Shown here: positions 10,539 to 22,909 of the stretch, in pieces
Position numbering within the stretch: the stretch's first letter is position 1
Layout of the letters: each line of letters begins with the position of its first letter
NCBI GenBank assembly: GCA_037042185.1
Contig: JAXQJY010000030.1
Location: forward strand, 1,674,001 to 1,738,000
Reading direction: 5' to 3'
DNA length: 64,000 bases
Source: Sordariomycetes sp. S80-01Y
Taxonomy: Eukaryota > Ascomycota > Sordariomycetes
Position numbers and translations under genes: made by a program
The notes under the pieces: model-generated
Seen by the model: the letters and a program-made list of their open reading frames with translations, nothing else
The model's database searches: none
Told to the model about the DNA's origin: nothing

Positions 10539-12707
10539 TCAACGCGCAGTGCCGTTGCCCTTGCCAAAATCCCAGGTCAGCAACGCAACGCTCCATTGAG
10601 GCAGCGTAAATCCGAATCCGTCGTTGCCGGCCCTGACCGTCAACTCCTCCGTTACCACCACATTTTCCTCGCCAAAGTAGTTCTGCGAAAACGCGTCCGG
10701 CGCCGTCAGCACCGTCAACATGGCCTCATCGCCGCTCCGCACGCCGGGGAAGACGACGTGGAACTCCTCGTCCGGCGCTTTGGCTGTCGTGGCTGTGGCG
10801 TTGCCTTCGGTCGTGTTGTAGACTGCTCCTTTCCAGATGTACCTGCCCTCGTCCTCGTTCAGCCCTGCGGCCCAGAAGCCCGGGTCGTACTCTTCCGAGT
10901 TGTCCACGGGCAGGACGGTGGTGAAGCGCGTGTTGGAGAAGAGCTTGATGACGTGGTAGGACGTCGAGCCGATGGTCGCCGAGGTGTTGGCGTTGAAGGT
11001 GATGAGGTTGGGCTGTGACTGTCAGCGTACTTGGATTCGAGCTCGAGGCTTCCGTCACTTACGTTCCACTGGTAGTGGTCGATGTGCTGCAGCAGCGGCG
11101 CGAAGGCGCTGCCGTACACCTTGTCGGGGTTGCGCTCCGTGCCCAGCCAGAAGACTGCCTCGGCGACGCTGGCGATCCACCACGGACGAGGACGGTGGTT
11201 CGACCAGAGCTCCTCGTTTCCGTTGTCTCGGGCGACGCCGTACTCGCCCACGAGCACCTTGTGGCTGATGTCGTGGTCGTCCCAGAGCGTAAAGTTGCGC
11301 ACCGCCCCATCTGGGTTCTAAACGCATGTCAGGGGCGCATCAGAGACTGCAGTGGAGGACAAAACTTACGCCGTAGTCGTGGTAATCCAGGGAGGCACCT
11401 TCAGGGATAGGGTCAAGCTCGACCGTCGACGAGAAAATGGTCAGGTCGGGGTACGCTTCCTGGATGGCGTCGAAGAACATGCGGAACCGGTACGCGTTGT
11501 ACGAGTCGAGGCCGTCCGAGAAGTGATCCTCGTTGCCGACACCGACAAAGTTGAGCTCGAACGGCTCCTCGTAGCCCAGCTCGGCTCGTTTGGCGCCGTA
11601 CTCGGTGGAAGCGTCCCCCGTGAGGAATTCAATCTCATGGAGGGCATCTTGGATGTAGATATCCAGCTCGTCTTCGGGGGTGACGATGCCTTCTAGATAG
11701 AGGCCGGCCCAGACGATTAGGATGGGCTCGACTTCCAGGTCCTCGCACCACTGTACTCATATCAATCCCCCATTCAAGACTCGGCGTAAGCGCGCCACTT
11801 ACATGCATGTACTCAATCAGGCCCAGGCCGTCGGTATTGAAGTAGTTCCAAGCACCACTCCGACCCGGCCTGTCCTCCAGGTCACCAAGCGTCTCATTCC
11901 ACCTCCAGCGGCTGTTGTCCCAGTGGCCCTGGAGGTTGTTGCCGCCAGGGATGCGCAGGAAGCTTGGGTTCAGGTCCTTAATGGCTTCCATGAGATCCTT
12001 GCGCATGCCGTTCGGCCGGTCATTGTAGGTCGGCGGGAAGAGGCTGATGAGGTTAAAGTTCAGTACCTGTTCCGTGCTCTCAGGCTCAAAGGTCAGGGTG
12101 AACTGGTTCTCGTGACCCCACGCCTGCTCCGGCACAATCTCAAACTCGTGCTTCGTCCACTCGCCCTCCTTGCTCCGGCTCTCGATCTCCACGCCCGCCC
12201 GCTCGGTGCCCCTGGCAGCGTCGCGGAGGGAGGCGGTGAAGTTGCCGCTGTAGTCGCCCCGGACGTAGAACGAGCCCTTGTACGTCTGCGGCAGGACGTC
12301 GATGCCCCAGTACCCGGGGTTGGCGAGGCCTACCTCGATGTTCTTCTCCATGACCGTGGCGCGCACGGAGACGGACGTGGGTAGAGAGGGAGACACAGGC
12401 TCGGAGTCGTTGGACAGGGAGAGGGTTGCGACTCCGTAGGGCGTCCAGGGGTGCAGCGTGGACGGCATGAACTCGTCGCCCTGAAAGGCGCGGTTTTGGA
12501 TGAGCTCCGCATAGCTGTCCAGTGTGAGCAGGTGTTATTAAAGAAGCGGGAAGGGCAAACTCACATGCCACCGTCACCCGAATGGCTGATGTCCTCGAAC
12601 ATCAAGCCGTAGGTCAGCGGCGAGGCCTCCTTGCCTCCATCCTCCTGAACGCGAATCGTAACCGCAGCAGCCGTAGCCACCAGGCCAAAGAAGCTTCCAG
12701 TCCTCAT
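10539..12707 (-). CDS. Secreted alpha-L-arabinofuranosidase, glycoside hydrolase family 51
   Basis: Removes terminal arabinofuranose from arabinan, arabinoxylan and related plant cell-wall polysaccharides outside the cell. Five exons (12707-12565, 12514-11803, 11750-11370, 11317-11063, 11012-10539) give 654 residues, with introns of 50-54 bp and an unbroken frame. A signal peptide (MRTGSFFGLVATAAA) leads into LTYGLMFEDISHSGDGG, the GH51 N-terminal signature, then AELIQNRAF. A beta-sandwich (about 75-215) precedes the barrel. The likely acid/base glutamate is Glu359 in VGVGNED and the nucleophile is Glu437 in VGEYGV, both in the expected contexts. FLRIPGGN near 245 is also typical. Many Asn-X-Thr/Ser sites fit secretion. 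A Zn2Cys6 regulator lies next upstream in the same orientation. Confidence 0.95.
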
Positions 12708-13761
12708 CTTGCAGACACGATCGATCTGATTATGGACTTAATGGAGCACGGAGCGAGGCCGCTGGGAAGAAGCTGGGAGGCGTCTCGACACTTATACCCC
12801 CCTCCAGCACCGTCGATCCTTCGACCCTGGAGACAAGTCCGAGAAACAAGCTTAAACCCCTCACAATGGCTCCAATCTTCGGCAATTGTCCCTAGCCACC
12901 GCTGTAGCTCCCCCGGATTCCGAGCATCGTGGGCGGTGTCAGTGTCGTCACTCACGACTACCGACGGCCAGATCATGCAGATCGTCCCCGCGATCCCAGC
13001 TTGGCGGGCGAGAGGCTCCATCGCTGGTTCAACCGCCCCAATTGGATAGTCGGAGGCAATGCACAGGGTGCCACCGGGGTTCCTTCTGACAACTGGGGAA
13101 CCTGGGATTGACCCGGTGTCAGTTGCACCGAGGGGGACGTGGAGTTTGAAGAGGGTAAGGTTGTCCGGAGAGCTCAAGAATTGGAGATGGAACCCGTCGG
13201 TGGTTTGGCTTCCTCCGCACGCATAGACTCGGCCGACTTATGAGCGAAATCATCCTCATTGAACTTACAGTCATTCAAAAGCCTTTTATCCTAGGCTATT
13301 CTTCCTCTTTGTCTTCCTCTTTGTCTTTCAATGATGTTGGATTGCGAGTTTGAGACTGGCCATATGAATGTCCGCGCGCTAGTCGGCAATGGATAGTGAG
13401 CCCCAATACGACTTGTCTTTCCCAGCAAGCATTTGCCATTCATATTAGAGCTTCGATGCACGTCTGAACTGTACTCTGAATGACTTATGAATAGTACGGG
13501 TGAATTCGTGTCAGGAAGTCGGTAGTGTCATTCGGAACAGTAAATTCCTTCAAAGCCCATGGCCTTGTCTCATCTCAGAGTCAACATAGAGACAACGGGA
13601 CACACGTAGGCAAAGATCCCAACACAACGGCTGAGTATAAGGTATATAGAGGAATCTCCAAAGCCGCCTAGATATGGATATAAGTAGTTGCAGAGACTCA
13701 GGAGAGCTTGCATCAGTGACGAGCTCATGCGAGGACGGACCAATGTCCCTGCCTTGACCTC
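12708..13761. other. Upstream region of the arabinofuranosidase gene
   Basis: No gene seen in about 1 kb between the start of the GH51 gene and the stop of the transcription-factor gene. It should contain the GH51 promoter. I did not find a binding site I would assign to a named regulator. Confidence 0.5.
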
Positions 13762-16108
13762 CTATGTCAAGAACTCGGTCAAGACCTGGACCCTCGTCCT
13801 CGCAATCTCAGACTCAGTGCCCATGATTTCCATGATTTCTATCATCTTTGCTGCGACACGTCAGCACATTGCATTCCATATACAGGCGCACCTCATCCGG
13901 ACTACGACCAGGTTTCGCGCACGAGGAAGGGGGACGTGGAAACTGTGGGAGCCGGCACGTGTAGCAGTACAGGGGGCAACTCACCAATATCACTTCTCGC
14001 CCTCGCGTACAGCGGATCCCTCCCCACGCTCTCGCCGCCCTCCTGACCCTCGACCTCCCTCAGCACGTTCCCGATGCACAGCGCCTCCAGGAAGGCCCGG
14101 TGGTTGAAGACCCACCACACGCGCGCCTCGCCCTCAAGGAGCCGGAACAGCATGAAGAAGCTGTTGATGGCGTCGTGCGCCGCCTCGATCGTGCCGCGGT
14201 AGTTGACCGGCACGTCCGGGCTCTCGCTCGCGTGCACGAGCATGAGGTTGTGGAAGTAGTTCGAGGTCAGGAACAGCGTCTGCCGGACGACGCGCTTGTT
14301 CGTCTGCGCGAGCGCCGTCAGGGATTCCGAGTCCCACGAGCGGAAGACGTCGGGGAAGGACCGGTAGACGGTGCGGAAGTCGGACACGAGCTTTGCTTTG
14401 TTGCGGTGCGTGCTGCAGATGGGCACGTCCAAGCTCCGCGGTGAGCAGATGGTCTCCTGCACCAGGTTGGCCAGGGTCCACGAGGCACGGATGTAGGCCG
14501 TGTCCGTGGGATCTGAGTTTGCAATCGAGGAATCGGCGTCCAGCAAGTCGTCGACCGAGACGTCGGTATGAGTCGCTGATGGCGGCAGGGACAGGAGAAC
14601 AGTCAGGAAGGTATCTTGCAACAACACAGCCTGCCATAATTTCCGACGCTGTTGTTTCTCAAAGGGGTTGGCGTCAGGAGTCACTTGGCCGCGAAGTCAG
14701 CATCATCTTCGCAATAGAGCGCAGCAAAATTCGAACAGAGAAGGGCCCTTACCGATATTTGGATCCCGATGCAAACCCATTGCATAGGCCTGCCGTATCA
14801 ATATGCCCGCAAACGCCCATCCGTCACTGGCATGGTTGTCGTTGATCAAGAAGTACGTCATGAGCACCATCGCTTGGATGCTCTTGATGCTCGCGGCGCT
14901 CAGATACGAAAACATTCTTAGGGCCTGGTTGCTGGCCGAGGCGTAGAACTCGGCGGTGCTCTTCTTCTGCGCATCGGCGCCTTGCGCGGGGGCCACAAAC
15001 TGCGTTCCGAGGGCCAGCATGACGAAGATCAAGGCGATGAAGGATGCGTCTGTAGAGTTCTTCTCCTCTGCGCTGGAAGCCCAGAAGTGCGCGTAGTCCG
15101 CGTAGAAGGTCTGTCGGTGAATCATGGGATACACGGGGTCGACGCATTCAAAGTACGTCTGTATCAGGATGTCGGCCTGGATCTTGTCCGGCAGGACGGC
15201 CACGACCTCGGGCAGCCCGCCCTCACACGTCCAGTAGTTGGCAAAGGGGTGCTCGGACCCGATGCCAAAGACGTTGCTAGACTTGGGGACGGAGTAGGGG
15301 ACGTTGCTGAGGAGGCCGATGGAGAGCGCCACAGCGCCGCGGGAGGAGACATCTCGGTCTGCGCCCCGGTCCGCGATGTTGGGGATGGGCGAGTCGCTGG
15401 CCGAGGGGGCTTTTCTCTTTGGGGGTTTGGTCATGCGACGACCGTTGGTAGCGGATCGCGCCGTGTCCCTTGGCCGTTAGCGACGACGCCAGTGCGTGAG
15501 ACGGGGGGGAAGACGCACTCTATGAGACTGGCGACCTGCGAATACACGCACTCTGTCTGTCGCTTGATGCCTGTTCAGGGTTCAGCGTTTGTTGGTAGAA
15601 GAAAGGGGCAAAGCGGGTGTGACACTTACAAGCCAGGCAATGTGGGCGACCACGGTCACACTAAAGACAGGGTCAACAAAACCCGAACGAGGGTTTATTC
15701 CAATCACGATCCATCACTCACCTTGGTCTTGCGCTCGACGCATTCGTGGCATGACAGCGTCGGCTTGTTCCTCTTCTGCCGCTTCTTCTCACTCGCCTCA
15801 CCATTCATCTCATCGCGCCTCGTTTCCGCCTTGGAGGTGGCGGGACTGGAGTACTCCTGCTGAGCCTGGTGATCAGGATACGACGAATACCTCGAGCCCG
15901 CGTGCGCATACCCAGGGGCGCCCTGCGCATGCGCATTCGCTGGCGGACCGGGCGGCGAAGGGAACGACCCAGCGGTGGTGGCGGACGTGGGCGTCAAGGC
16001 GGCCGTGCCCGATGCCGGACCGCCGTAGTAGGCATGGCTGTGATGCGGCGGCGGCGGCGGAGGCTGAGGATACGAGGGACGGTTGGCGTCCATCCCGAGA
16101 CGTGACAT
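13762..16108 (-). CDS. Zn2Cys6 fungal transcription factor
   Basis: Nuclear DNA-binding regulator of the fungal binuclear-zinc class. Six exons (16108-15722, 15660-15630, 15570-15519, 15468-14753, 14683-13985, 13850-13762) give 657 residues with every junction in frame. A Pro/His/Tyr-rich N-terminus precedes a basic RQKRNKP block and the complete zinc cluster, CHEC near residue 121, then C-X6-C-X2-C-X6-C ending at TECVYS. The cluster is spread over three exons, one only 31 nt long. Residues about 180-400 match the fungal-specific middle homology region, including YPMIHRQTF, SIKSIQAMVL and GWAFAGILIRQAYAMGLHRDP. The last exon adds 29 residues ending TEFLT. Target genes are unknown; the neighbouring arabinofuranosidase is a candidate only by position. 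An ATG eleven codons upstream (16141) is an alternative start. Confidence 0.93.
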
Positions 16109-17296
16109 GCCGAGATGCCTTGCTGCTACCACCATACACAAGCAAACGCTACTTGCCTAGTGCTGGTACTGCACCAGTGCACTCCGTACCGTACCGCACG
16201 GGGTCGACGCTCCAGACCTCGGTGAGGGTGGCCAAGACCGGGAATAACGAGGTCGCGCGACTGGGCGCCGGCGCAGATCACGGAGGCGGCGACGCGTGCA
16301 GACGGTGGCCGGAGCCCGGAGGTTGCGGGAGACCGGGTCTGGGAATAAGAGAGGCCCGGATGGACAGGACGCACGTCGGGGACTCGAGGGGCGCGAACCA
16401 GATCAATTCAACGGATGGAAATAAGAGGGAAAAGGAAAAAGAAGAGGGCGGACATGTACCGATGCCAATGGCAATACGATGGGTGGAGGGGAAAGACTGG
16501 ACCCCCGGTCTCCAGGCTTGGGGTAGAGGCTCGGGGTCAGATGGCCCAGAATGCAATCTGCCGACCGAGTCCAGGCAACTTAATTCAGACTAGTCTAGTC
16601 TGCGTGTGTGCTGCGGGGGATGAAGAGCGAGGAGCTCCATTGTGCAGAGCGAAGCAAGAAGCTCAAAGAACGCGGTGCGGTCCAGAGCACTGAGCATAGC
16701 CGTCCGAGTCATGTTGGTTGCGAAGACCAAGTGCCGTTCCTGTTGACCTCGACGAAGCCGGCAGCCGTCCGATCCGCCGCTTCCGTACTTACCGGAGTCC
16801 ATGTCGGAACCGAAAACCACCACATCCGACCCAGTCTTCCCTTTCTCGTACCCATCGTATAGGAGAACGAGGGAAAACCAAACAAGTACGAGGCTTTAAG
16901 TTGCATTTAGGCTTGCATGAGCAGGTGAAGAGCAGGACGTGACGCGGGAGCTGTCATCGACCAGCACAGGGTAGGTCAATGCTGCTCCCGACGTGGTGCA
17001 AGTCGGGAGACGAAACATTCGAGAAGCCCGGGGTGATCCGGTAATTAATGCAGCCGACATCCCTCATGACGAGCATCACCCACCAATGCATCAGATCCCT
17101 GCGCTGCGTAGAGATGGCGAGTCTGCGGACATGTTTTTGTCTGTCGTTGAAAGCCATCCGCGTCATGAATCATCAAACGCGATGACCTCAACGATGATGC
17201 GACGCACTCAGCGGGGCAATTCCTGAGTCTCACCTTGACTTCACTCACCTCGCATCGCTGAACCTCCTTCGTCCAGCTTCACGCCCCAACTCATCC
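16109..17296. promoter_or_regulatory. Long divergent region between the transcription factor and the PNPOx-like gene
   Basis: About 1.2 kb separates the two start codons and must contain both promoters. I see no gene here. Length of this kind is common upstream of fungal regulatory genes. Confidence 0.5.
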
Positions 17297-18259
17297 ATGT
17301 CCTCCTCCTCCTCCCCGGATTCCATGAAGACCGGATCCACCATCCTCAACCGAACCGCGCAGCTCACCCGCCATCTTTCCTCGGCAGCCATGGCCACGAC
17401 CTCTCAGTCCGCCGCCCCGTGGCGCGCTGCCTTCCTGCAGCACCTGGGCTCCATGTCCGAGCAGTCCTTCACCCTCTCGACGCTGCACCCGATCGCGACC
17501 ACGCCGCCTCAGGACTCGGAGAGCTTTGTTCCTCCCGTCTGCCCGCGCGCGCGCACCGTCATCTACCGCGGCATGTGGGCTGACATGCCCGTCAACTCCA
17601 AGAACCCGGCGGAGCTGAATCCCAAAAAGTTTGAGAGCGATCTTCTCACTTTGACGAGCGATGCGCGCATGGAAAAGGTACCGGAGATGCTTGCGAGTTT
17701 CGGCAGCGGTGGCGTGGGTCAGAGCAAGGAAGCCCAGAGTGGCAGAGGTGGACCGGTCGAGGCCGTCTTCTGGATGAACGAGGTCAAGACGCAGTGGCGG
17801 ATAAGAGGCCATTCCTACATCATCGGGCCCGATATCGACTCCTCTGCCCACTCGTCCGTGAGAGAGGCTCTGAAGCAGCACATGCGACCCACGAGCCAGG
17901 ATGCATCCAGCACCAAGACCGAGAACGTACCCCAAGACGCCTCCTTTTCCTTCTCCCGCGAGCTCACGGCGCACTTTGGCAATCTGTCTCCCGGAATGCG
18001 CGGGTCCTTCAAGAACCCGCCCCCGGGGACGCCTCTCTCGCAGAAGCCGGGCGAGGGCGAGGGGCTGGGCCAGAAGGTCCAAGGCGTCGACGACGAGGTC
18101 GCCAGGAGGAACTTCCGGGTCGTGGTGGTTGTGCCGGAGGAGGTTGACCAGGTCGACCTGAGTGATCCGTCAGAAGGCAAGCGGTGGAACTACAAGGTGG
18201 TCGGTGACAACGAGGGGGGAAGGATGGGGGCTTGGAAGGTTACGGAAATGTGGCCGTGA
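17297..18259 (+). CDS. PNPOx-like FMN-binding protein (Alr4036-type pyridoxamine phosphate oxidase-like)
   Basis: Belongs to the split-barrel flavin-binding family related to pyridoxamine 5'-phosphate oxidase; real vitamin B6 oxidase activity is not shown for this branch. A single exon encodes 320 residues. Family blocks are PWRAAFLQHLGSM (about 41-53), CPRARTVIYRGMW (about 82-94), a LLTLTSDARM-KVPEM block, PVEAVFWMNEVKTQWRIRG and ELTAHFGNLSPGMRGSFKNPPPG (in parts about 223-245). The end reads NFRVVVVVPEEVDQVDLSD and WKVTEMWP. The first 31 residues are rich in Ser, Thr and Arg with no acidic residue except one Asp, resembling a mitochondrial presequence. A second ATG (17390, MATTSQSAAP) starts right before the conserved domain, so two products, mitochondrial and cytosolic, are possible. 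Confidence 0.88.
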   Translation: MSSSSSPDSMKTGSTILNRTAQLTRHLSSAAMATTSQSAAPWRAAFLQHLGSMSEQSFTLSTLHPIATTPPQDSESFVPPVCPRARTVIYRGMWADMPVNSKNPAELNPKKFESDLLTLTSDARMEKVPEMLASFGSGGVGQSKEAQSGRGGPVEAVFWMNEVKTQWRIRGHSYIIGPDIDSSAHSSVREALKQHMRPTSQDASSTKTENVPQDASFSFSRELTAHFGNLSPGMRGSFKNPPPGTPLSQKPGEGEGLGQKVQGVDDEVARRNFRVVVVVPEEVDQVDLSDPSEGKRWNYKVVGDNEGGRMGAWKVTEMWP

Positions 18260-21200
18260 AAAGGGGTTGACGGACCGTCACGAAAAGGGGCTGGTTGACG
18301 ATAGGGATCGCGGGCTCGACACGCTACTCTGAGCTCCGGGTAGTCTAACTTTCTCAAAGACCACTGTGGAAGAACCTGTGCAGAAACGCTCAAAACGTCT
18401 TATGAAGCACGTTCCCGCCGAAATTGTCGTCGCCGTCTTCCTTGCTAGGCCAGTCGCCTCACTGTGACACGGCACACCGGACTTGCAGGAGAAGGGTTCG
18501 TCACTTCCCCAGCGCTCATCATCCCGAGTGCAAACCTTCCAGCAAAGTCCCCCATCGAAGTTAAGCTCACCCATGACAGAACGCCACGCAGTGCCATCGC
18601 ATCTTCAGACATGTCAAGCATCCGATCGAGAGCCCGCATGAAACAGCACAGTGCATCTGCCACGGGCCTTAGCAGGCCAGGCCGCGTTGCAGTTAAAAAA
18701 TTAAGCGCGCGCGCAGCCTCCCGTGTCGTACGCGTCCCCGTTCCCGTGCCGTCTGTGTAACCCCCGTCGAATCACAGGGAACAGCCCGAACGGCCCCCGC
18801 CATCGGACGCTACGAAACCAGAAGCTGTCGCGAACGCACTGAGACAATACTCTTGCTTCTCGGACGTGCATGGGCTGAGGGATGTGGGTTCCGGAGAGCG
18901 AGGGGAGACAGTCTCATTGTTGTCGCGGGTGAAGAGAGATCATGTCTCGTGGAAAACGACCTTCATTCGCGGGACCGGCTCGGCCGCGCAACCAACAGAC
19001 CACAGTCTGGCGGAGGAGGGTGGACTGAGCTCGCTGGTCGTCGGTGAGGGTCTGAAGAGGTTGGCAGAGTTGGCAGACAGGTTCGCTCGTTGTTTCGTCA
19101 ATCTGCATCCCCGCCCCTGTGCAGCTTCACACCACCAGCAGCAGCAAATGCTTGCACTGTCCTGATGCGATGCTCCTCCTTCACGGTGCGGCTCTTCAGC
19201 CTTCCGCGGCACGAGTAGATGATAGATGGCCGCTAGTGTGTGTTTGACTAGGCGTCCATCGCTGCAGCCACACGCAAGTCAACGGCGTCTCTCTATTCGA
19301 TAAATAGGTTGTGCAGGCGCTCCTTCAAATTTGCGGAATTTGTCGATCAAACAAAGGGGAACGGGCGCACACATCCTCAACGATAATTCACGGGGGCGCA
19401 CTATGGGAACGTCGATCTTTGGACGCGAAATGCGACGGGACGTGTGTGTGTGAGTGTGTGCGCGTTGGGGGTGAAGGGGCAGAGGGGCTTCCATGTTCGG
19501 GCTTCACACCTCGAATGGTGGTCGCCGAAGCTGCAGCTGGAGCGACGGTGACCATTTCGACTGACGGGATTAGGTTCTGGATGCGTCATGGTGATTGGAG
19601 ATTGGCGTGCCGTGCCGGGGACTGCCAGCTGCCAGCTGCGACGGTCGTTCCAAGGTCGTTGACCAACAGGTCATCCAGCAGCAGCATCGAGTGTTGGTGC
19701 TCTCTGCCTGGCCACCGTGAGGGAATGTACGGCGAGCACCGATGCCACGCTGACATTCAACTGCTCTTTGCGAGCGTGAGATCAGCCTCTTTGCTGGACG
19801 TTACGAGCAAACCGTCATTGAAGGCCAGAAGGCCAAGCCGAAGACCCTGAGAAAATCCTCTGCAAGTCACAGACCTGCCCGATCTGGGTGGGGGGGAGTG
19901 GCGCACTCCAGCTGCCTCCGCGGCGATACCTTAGCCTGAAGACGCGCACCGGACGGCTAGCCATGTGGTGCGGCCACCCTCTTAGACGCCGCCGTCCGTG
20001 CCAGAGCCCCACAATGACCACCTGGGAGCGAGCTCATCGAAATCACGACCGTCAGCATGCAGGCCGGCTTCCCAGGTCTGTGAGCGCTCTGAGATGCAAC
20101 ATGATACGGAGCAATAACGCATTTACGAGATTATATTCACCATAACTCGGCCGAATAGCGGAGGATGCTCCGAATGCAGCAAACATCACCTCGGAGGCTC
20201 AATGCCTCACGCCAAAGAACTGGATGTTCCTCCGGGATATCGTCCTAGGATCGGCTGCTGTGTAGATTTCAGAAGACCCCAGCTGCGCCGTGCTCGCTGT
20301 TTGAGACCCATCAATCAGGATTGTGCAGCGGGCGCAGCTCGGGGCTGTGTCCACCGGCGGTGAAGCAATTTCAGAAGGCTATAGCACCGCCGTGATATAC
20401 CGGGCTTGGAGGCGGAGATGATGGAAATCTTGACGAGAGAGCTGAACCGCAGATGACAGCGAATCGACGTTGCCTTCCAGAAGGTTTCTTCGACCGGGGA
20501 TGTGCGCTGCGTGCTGTTTCCCATTGAAGTGTGACAATGCGAGCTAGAGTTGCACTGCTAGTCGGCCATTGCTCAAGTCCCTGGTCGATGATGGGCTCTC
20601 AGCTGTTGTTGTGGGTTGCCGGGAGTCTCGTGAATACGTATGTCCATGTGGAAGACTTGCAGCCTGCGCATTGTCATTCGTGCATCTGTTGAGACGGACA
20701 CCAGCTGCTAGCTTGCAGCGGTGATTTTCTCGTCGCTGCGTACCTACTTTTGACAGCTAACGGTAGCCCGCGAAGACTCGTCACCTCGGAATGATCGTGG
20801 TGGCTCATCTCGAAGGCCAGCATCCTCGCCGTCGCATTGCTGCTGTGTCTTCGTGACGATTACTTCAATTGCTCAGCTGACCTTGTGCCATGTTTGATGA
20901 AACAGACAACAGGCTTCCACGCCCTTGTCCAATGAATGCCATGTCCCAGGTCGATCGCACATTTGCACATCGTGTCGCGGAAGAACAGGACGAGGCCGCA
21001 TGATGACAGCATCAAGACCGTCGCGGCAGATGCGTCTTGCATACTGTGTTGTGAGGTCCGCAGCTGTCAGCACGTGCCAAGAACCCAATCTGGAGGCCGG
21101 GCCTGCTGAGCTCAACGCCGTCTTCGCTTTCCTCTCCGAGAGGGACTGGAGCAGTTGTCGGGAGTGCTGGACTTGCGCAGCTTGAGAAATTACCATGGCT

Positions 21201-22909
21201 AGTCGGAGGCCCCATGAGGCCTATGGATAGCGGACGAGCTCAATCCTGAGCCTGATTGACGTACCGGATCTTCAGATAATAGGTACTAATTTCGAACTTG
21301 CCGGGGCCAGCCCACATTACTTAGCCGAGCTAGGGCTCTACGCGACATCATCTCGCAAGAACACGGCGTTGTAGACAACGGCCACAGCCAACGTGGCAGA
21401 AAGCCAGACATGATCAGGCCTGAAGTTCTACGGTGGAGTGTTGGCTCGTACTGTGCCCCAGCCTCCATTATAGCGTAACTCGTGTTGGCATGATGCTGCC
21501 AGACGGGCTCTGGCGGATCAGGTGACGATCTATCCACGCCAGCCGACGAAGCAAATTGCGGAGGTAAAGAGTTCCGTCTATGCACGAAACCAGCCATTTT
21601 CTTTAGCAAACAAGCGAGACATGCGCGTGCGCCAGTTCGCCGCACATGCAGCTGCCAATGGGCTGATTTGATTGCTGGAGAAGAAGCGGTGTCGAAAACT
21701 CGAGCTCCCCCGCCATGCGCGACGAGCTGCAGGTCGATCACCAGGGATGCCGGGGGCTTCTAGGTGTGAATCAGAGAGGGAGCAAACATACGGTCTTTCA
21801 AATGAACAATTGCCTCTTGGGCTCTAGCATAGCCCAAGAAGCCGTGGCAGGAAGTTGGTGAAGGACACTCCTCGGCCATCTGTCGTTGATGGCCAACAAC
21901 GAGCTTCGTCGGGCAAGACTGCCGCCGAATTTCGGTTTCAGGTGCCCTCCCGGCGTGGTTGCCCGTGTTATCGCTTCCGGGGCCCGGATCACCAGTGTTC
22001 TGAAGGAGCGTAAGCCAGCGCCAGTGCGTCTCTACCGACCGGGCAGTATAGCATGCTTGTCGTTGCTGGCCGTTGGGAATCCAGCCAAGCGTGGCGGCTG
22101 CCGCGAACCAAGATTGCTGTCCGGGCGGAACCGGCACTAACTGGATGCCGCCGGGCGGATCGCGGCATGCTCAGATATAGTGCTGTGTTGGTTTGGGACC
22201 AGGAGCGCAGTCGGGCGAAGGTAGTCGGCGAAGACAGGAGGAATTCCGTGATTAGTTGAAGCGCGTTCCAGGGCCACCCCCAAGCCCCTCCATGGCTGAG
22301 ACGCCACGTGAGGCGGGATGGACGAAGAGGTGATGATCCGTACAAGAGTCATAGGGAATGACCGCAAATATTCGGATTCTGCTGAGGGTTGAGGACCGCT
22401 CGCCAAAGTGGAATGAAGTGTGCCCGAAGATCATCGTGGTCTGGAGGGGAAAGAGGTAACAGCGGGTGCGTGCAAGTTGTCCGTGTGAGGGCTTTGCGCG
22501 CCCTGTACGCTGGAAATGCAAACGTGCCATAAATACCTTACTAGCACTGGAAAATCCTAGGGTCAGTTCAAGGAAACCAGGGCAAGGAGAGGGCCGCTGG
22601 AAATATTGGCGTGCCTTGATGGCGAAGAAAATCCTCGATTCGATGTTGTCCCTTTTCCATCTCTCCCGCGTCCTCCCCTTCATGTGACGCTGCTCCACCG
22701 TGGATGAGCGCCTATGCGCTGTACAGTCTCCGGGACAGTGCAGGGATTCTGGATACCCCGGCGTATCCACTGCACTGCATTCCCTGCCGGCTCGATCCTC
22801 AGAGGCATGGGACGGCCGTCCTTCAGCAGAAGCATGCGGGCGGAGTTCCAACTGAACTGAGCTGCTCGTTCCAGGTTGGCAGCGCACAAATAAACCTCCC
22901 GCCTGCTCA
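18260..22909. other. Gene-free stretch of about 4.6 kb
   Basis: Unusually long for this compact window. Many short ORFs exist on both strands (up to about 210 codons at 22252-22887), but none shows a recognisable domain, signal peptide, membrane span or believable splice structure. I see no transposon ends, long repeats or tRNA gene, though a hand scan for tRNAs is not reliable. It may hold regulatory DNA or noncoding RNA. Confidence 0.5.

Noticed and set aside
19311-19850. 179-codon plus-strand ORF
   Set aside because: Irregular composition, no splice or promoter support and no family resemblance.
22252-22887. 211-codon minus-strand ORF in the gene-free stretch
   Set aside because: No domain, no hydrophobic or coiled-coil pattern, and a composition rich in Arg, Ser and His typical of chance ORFs in GC-rich DNA.
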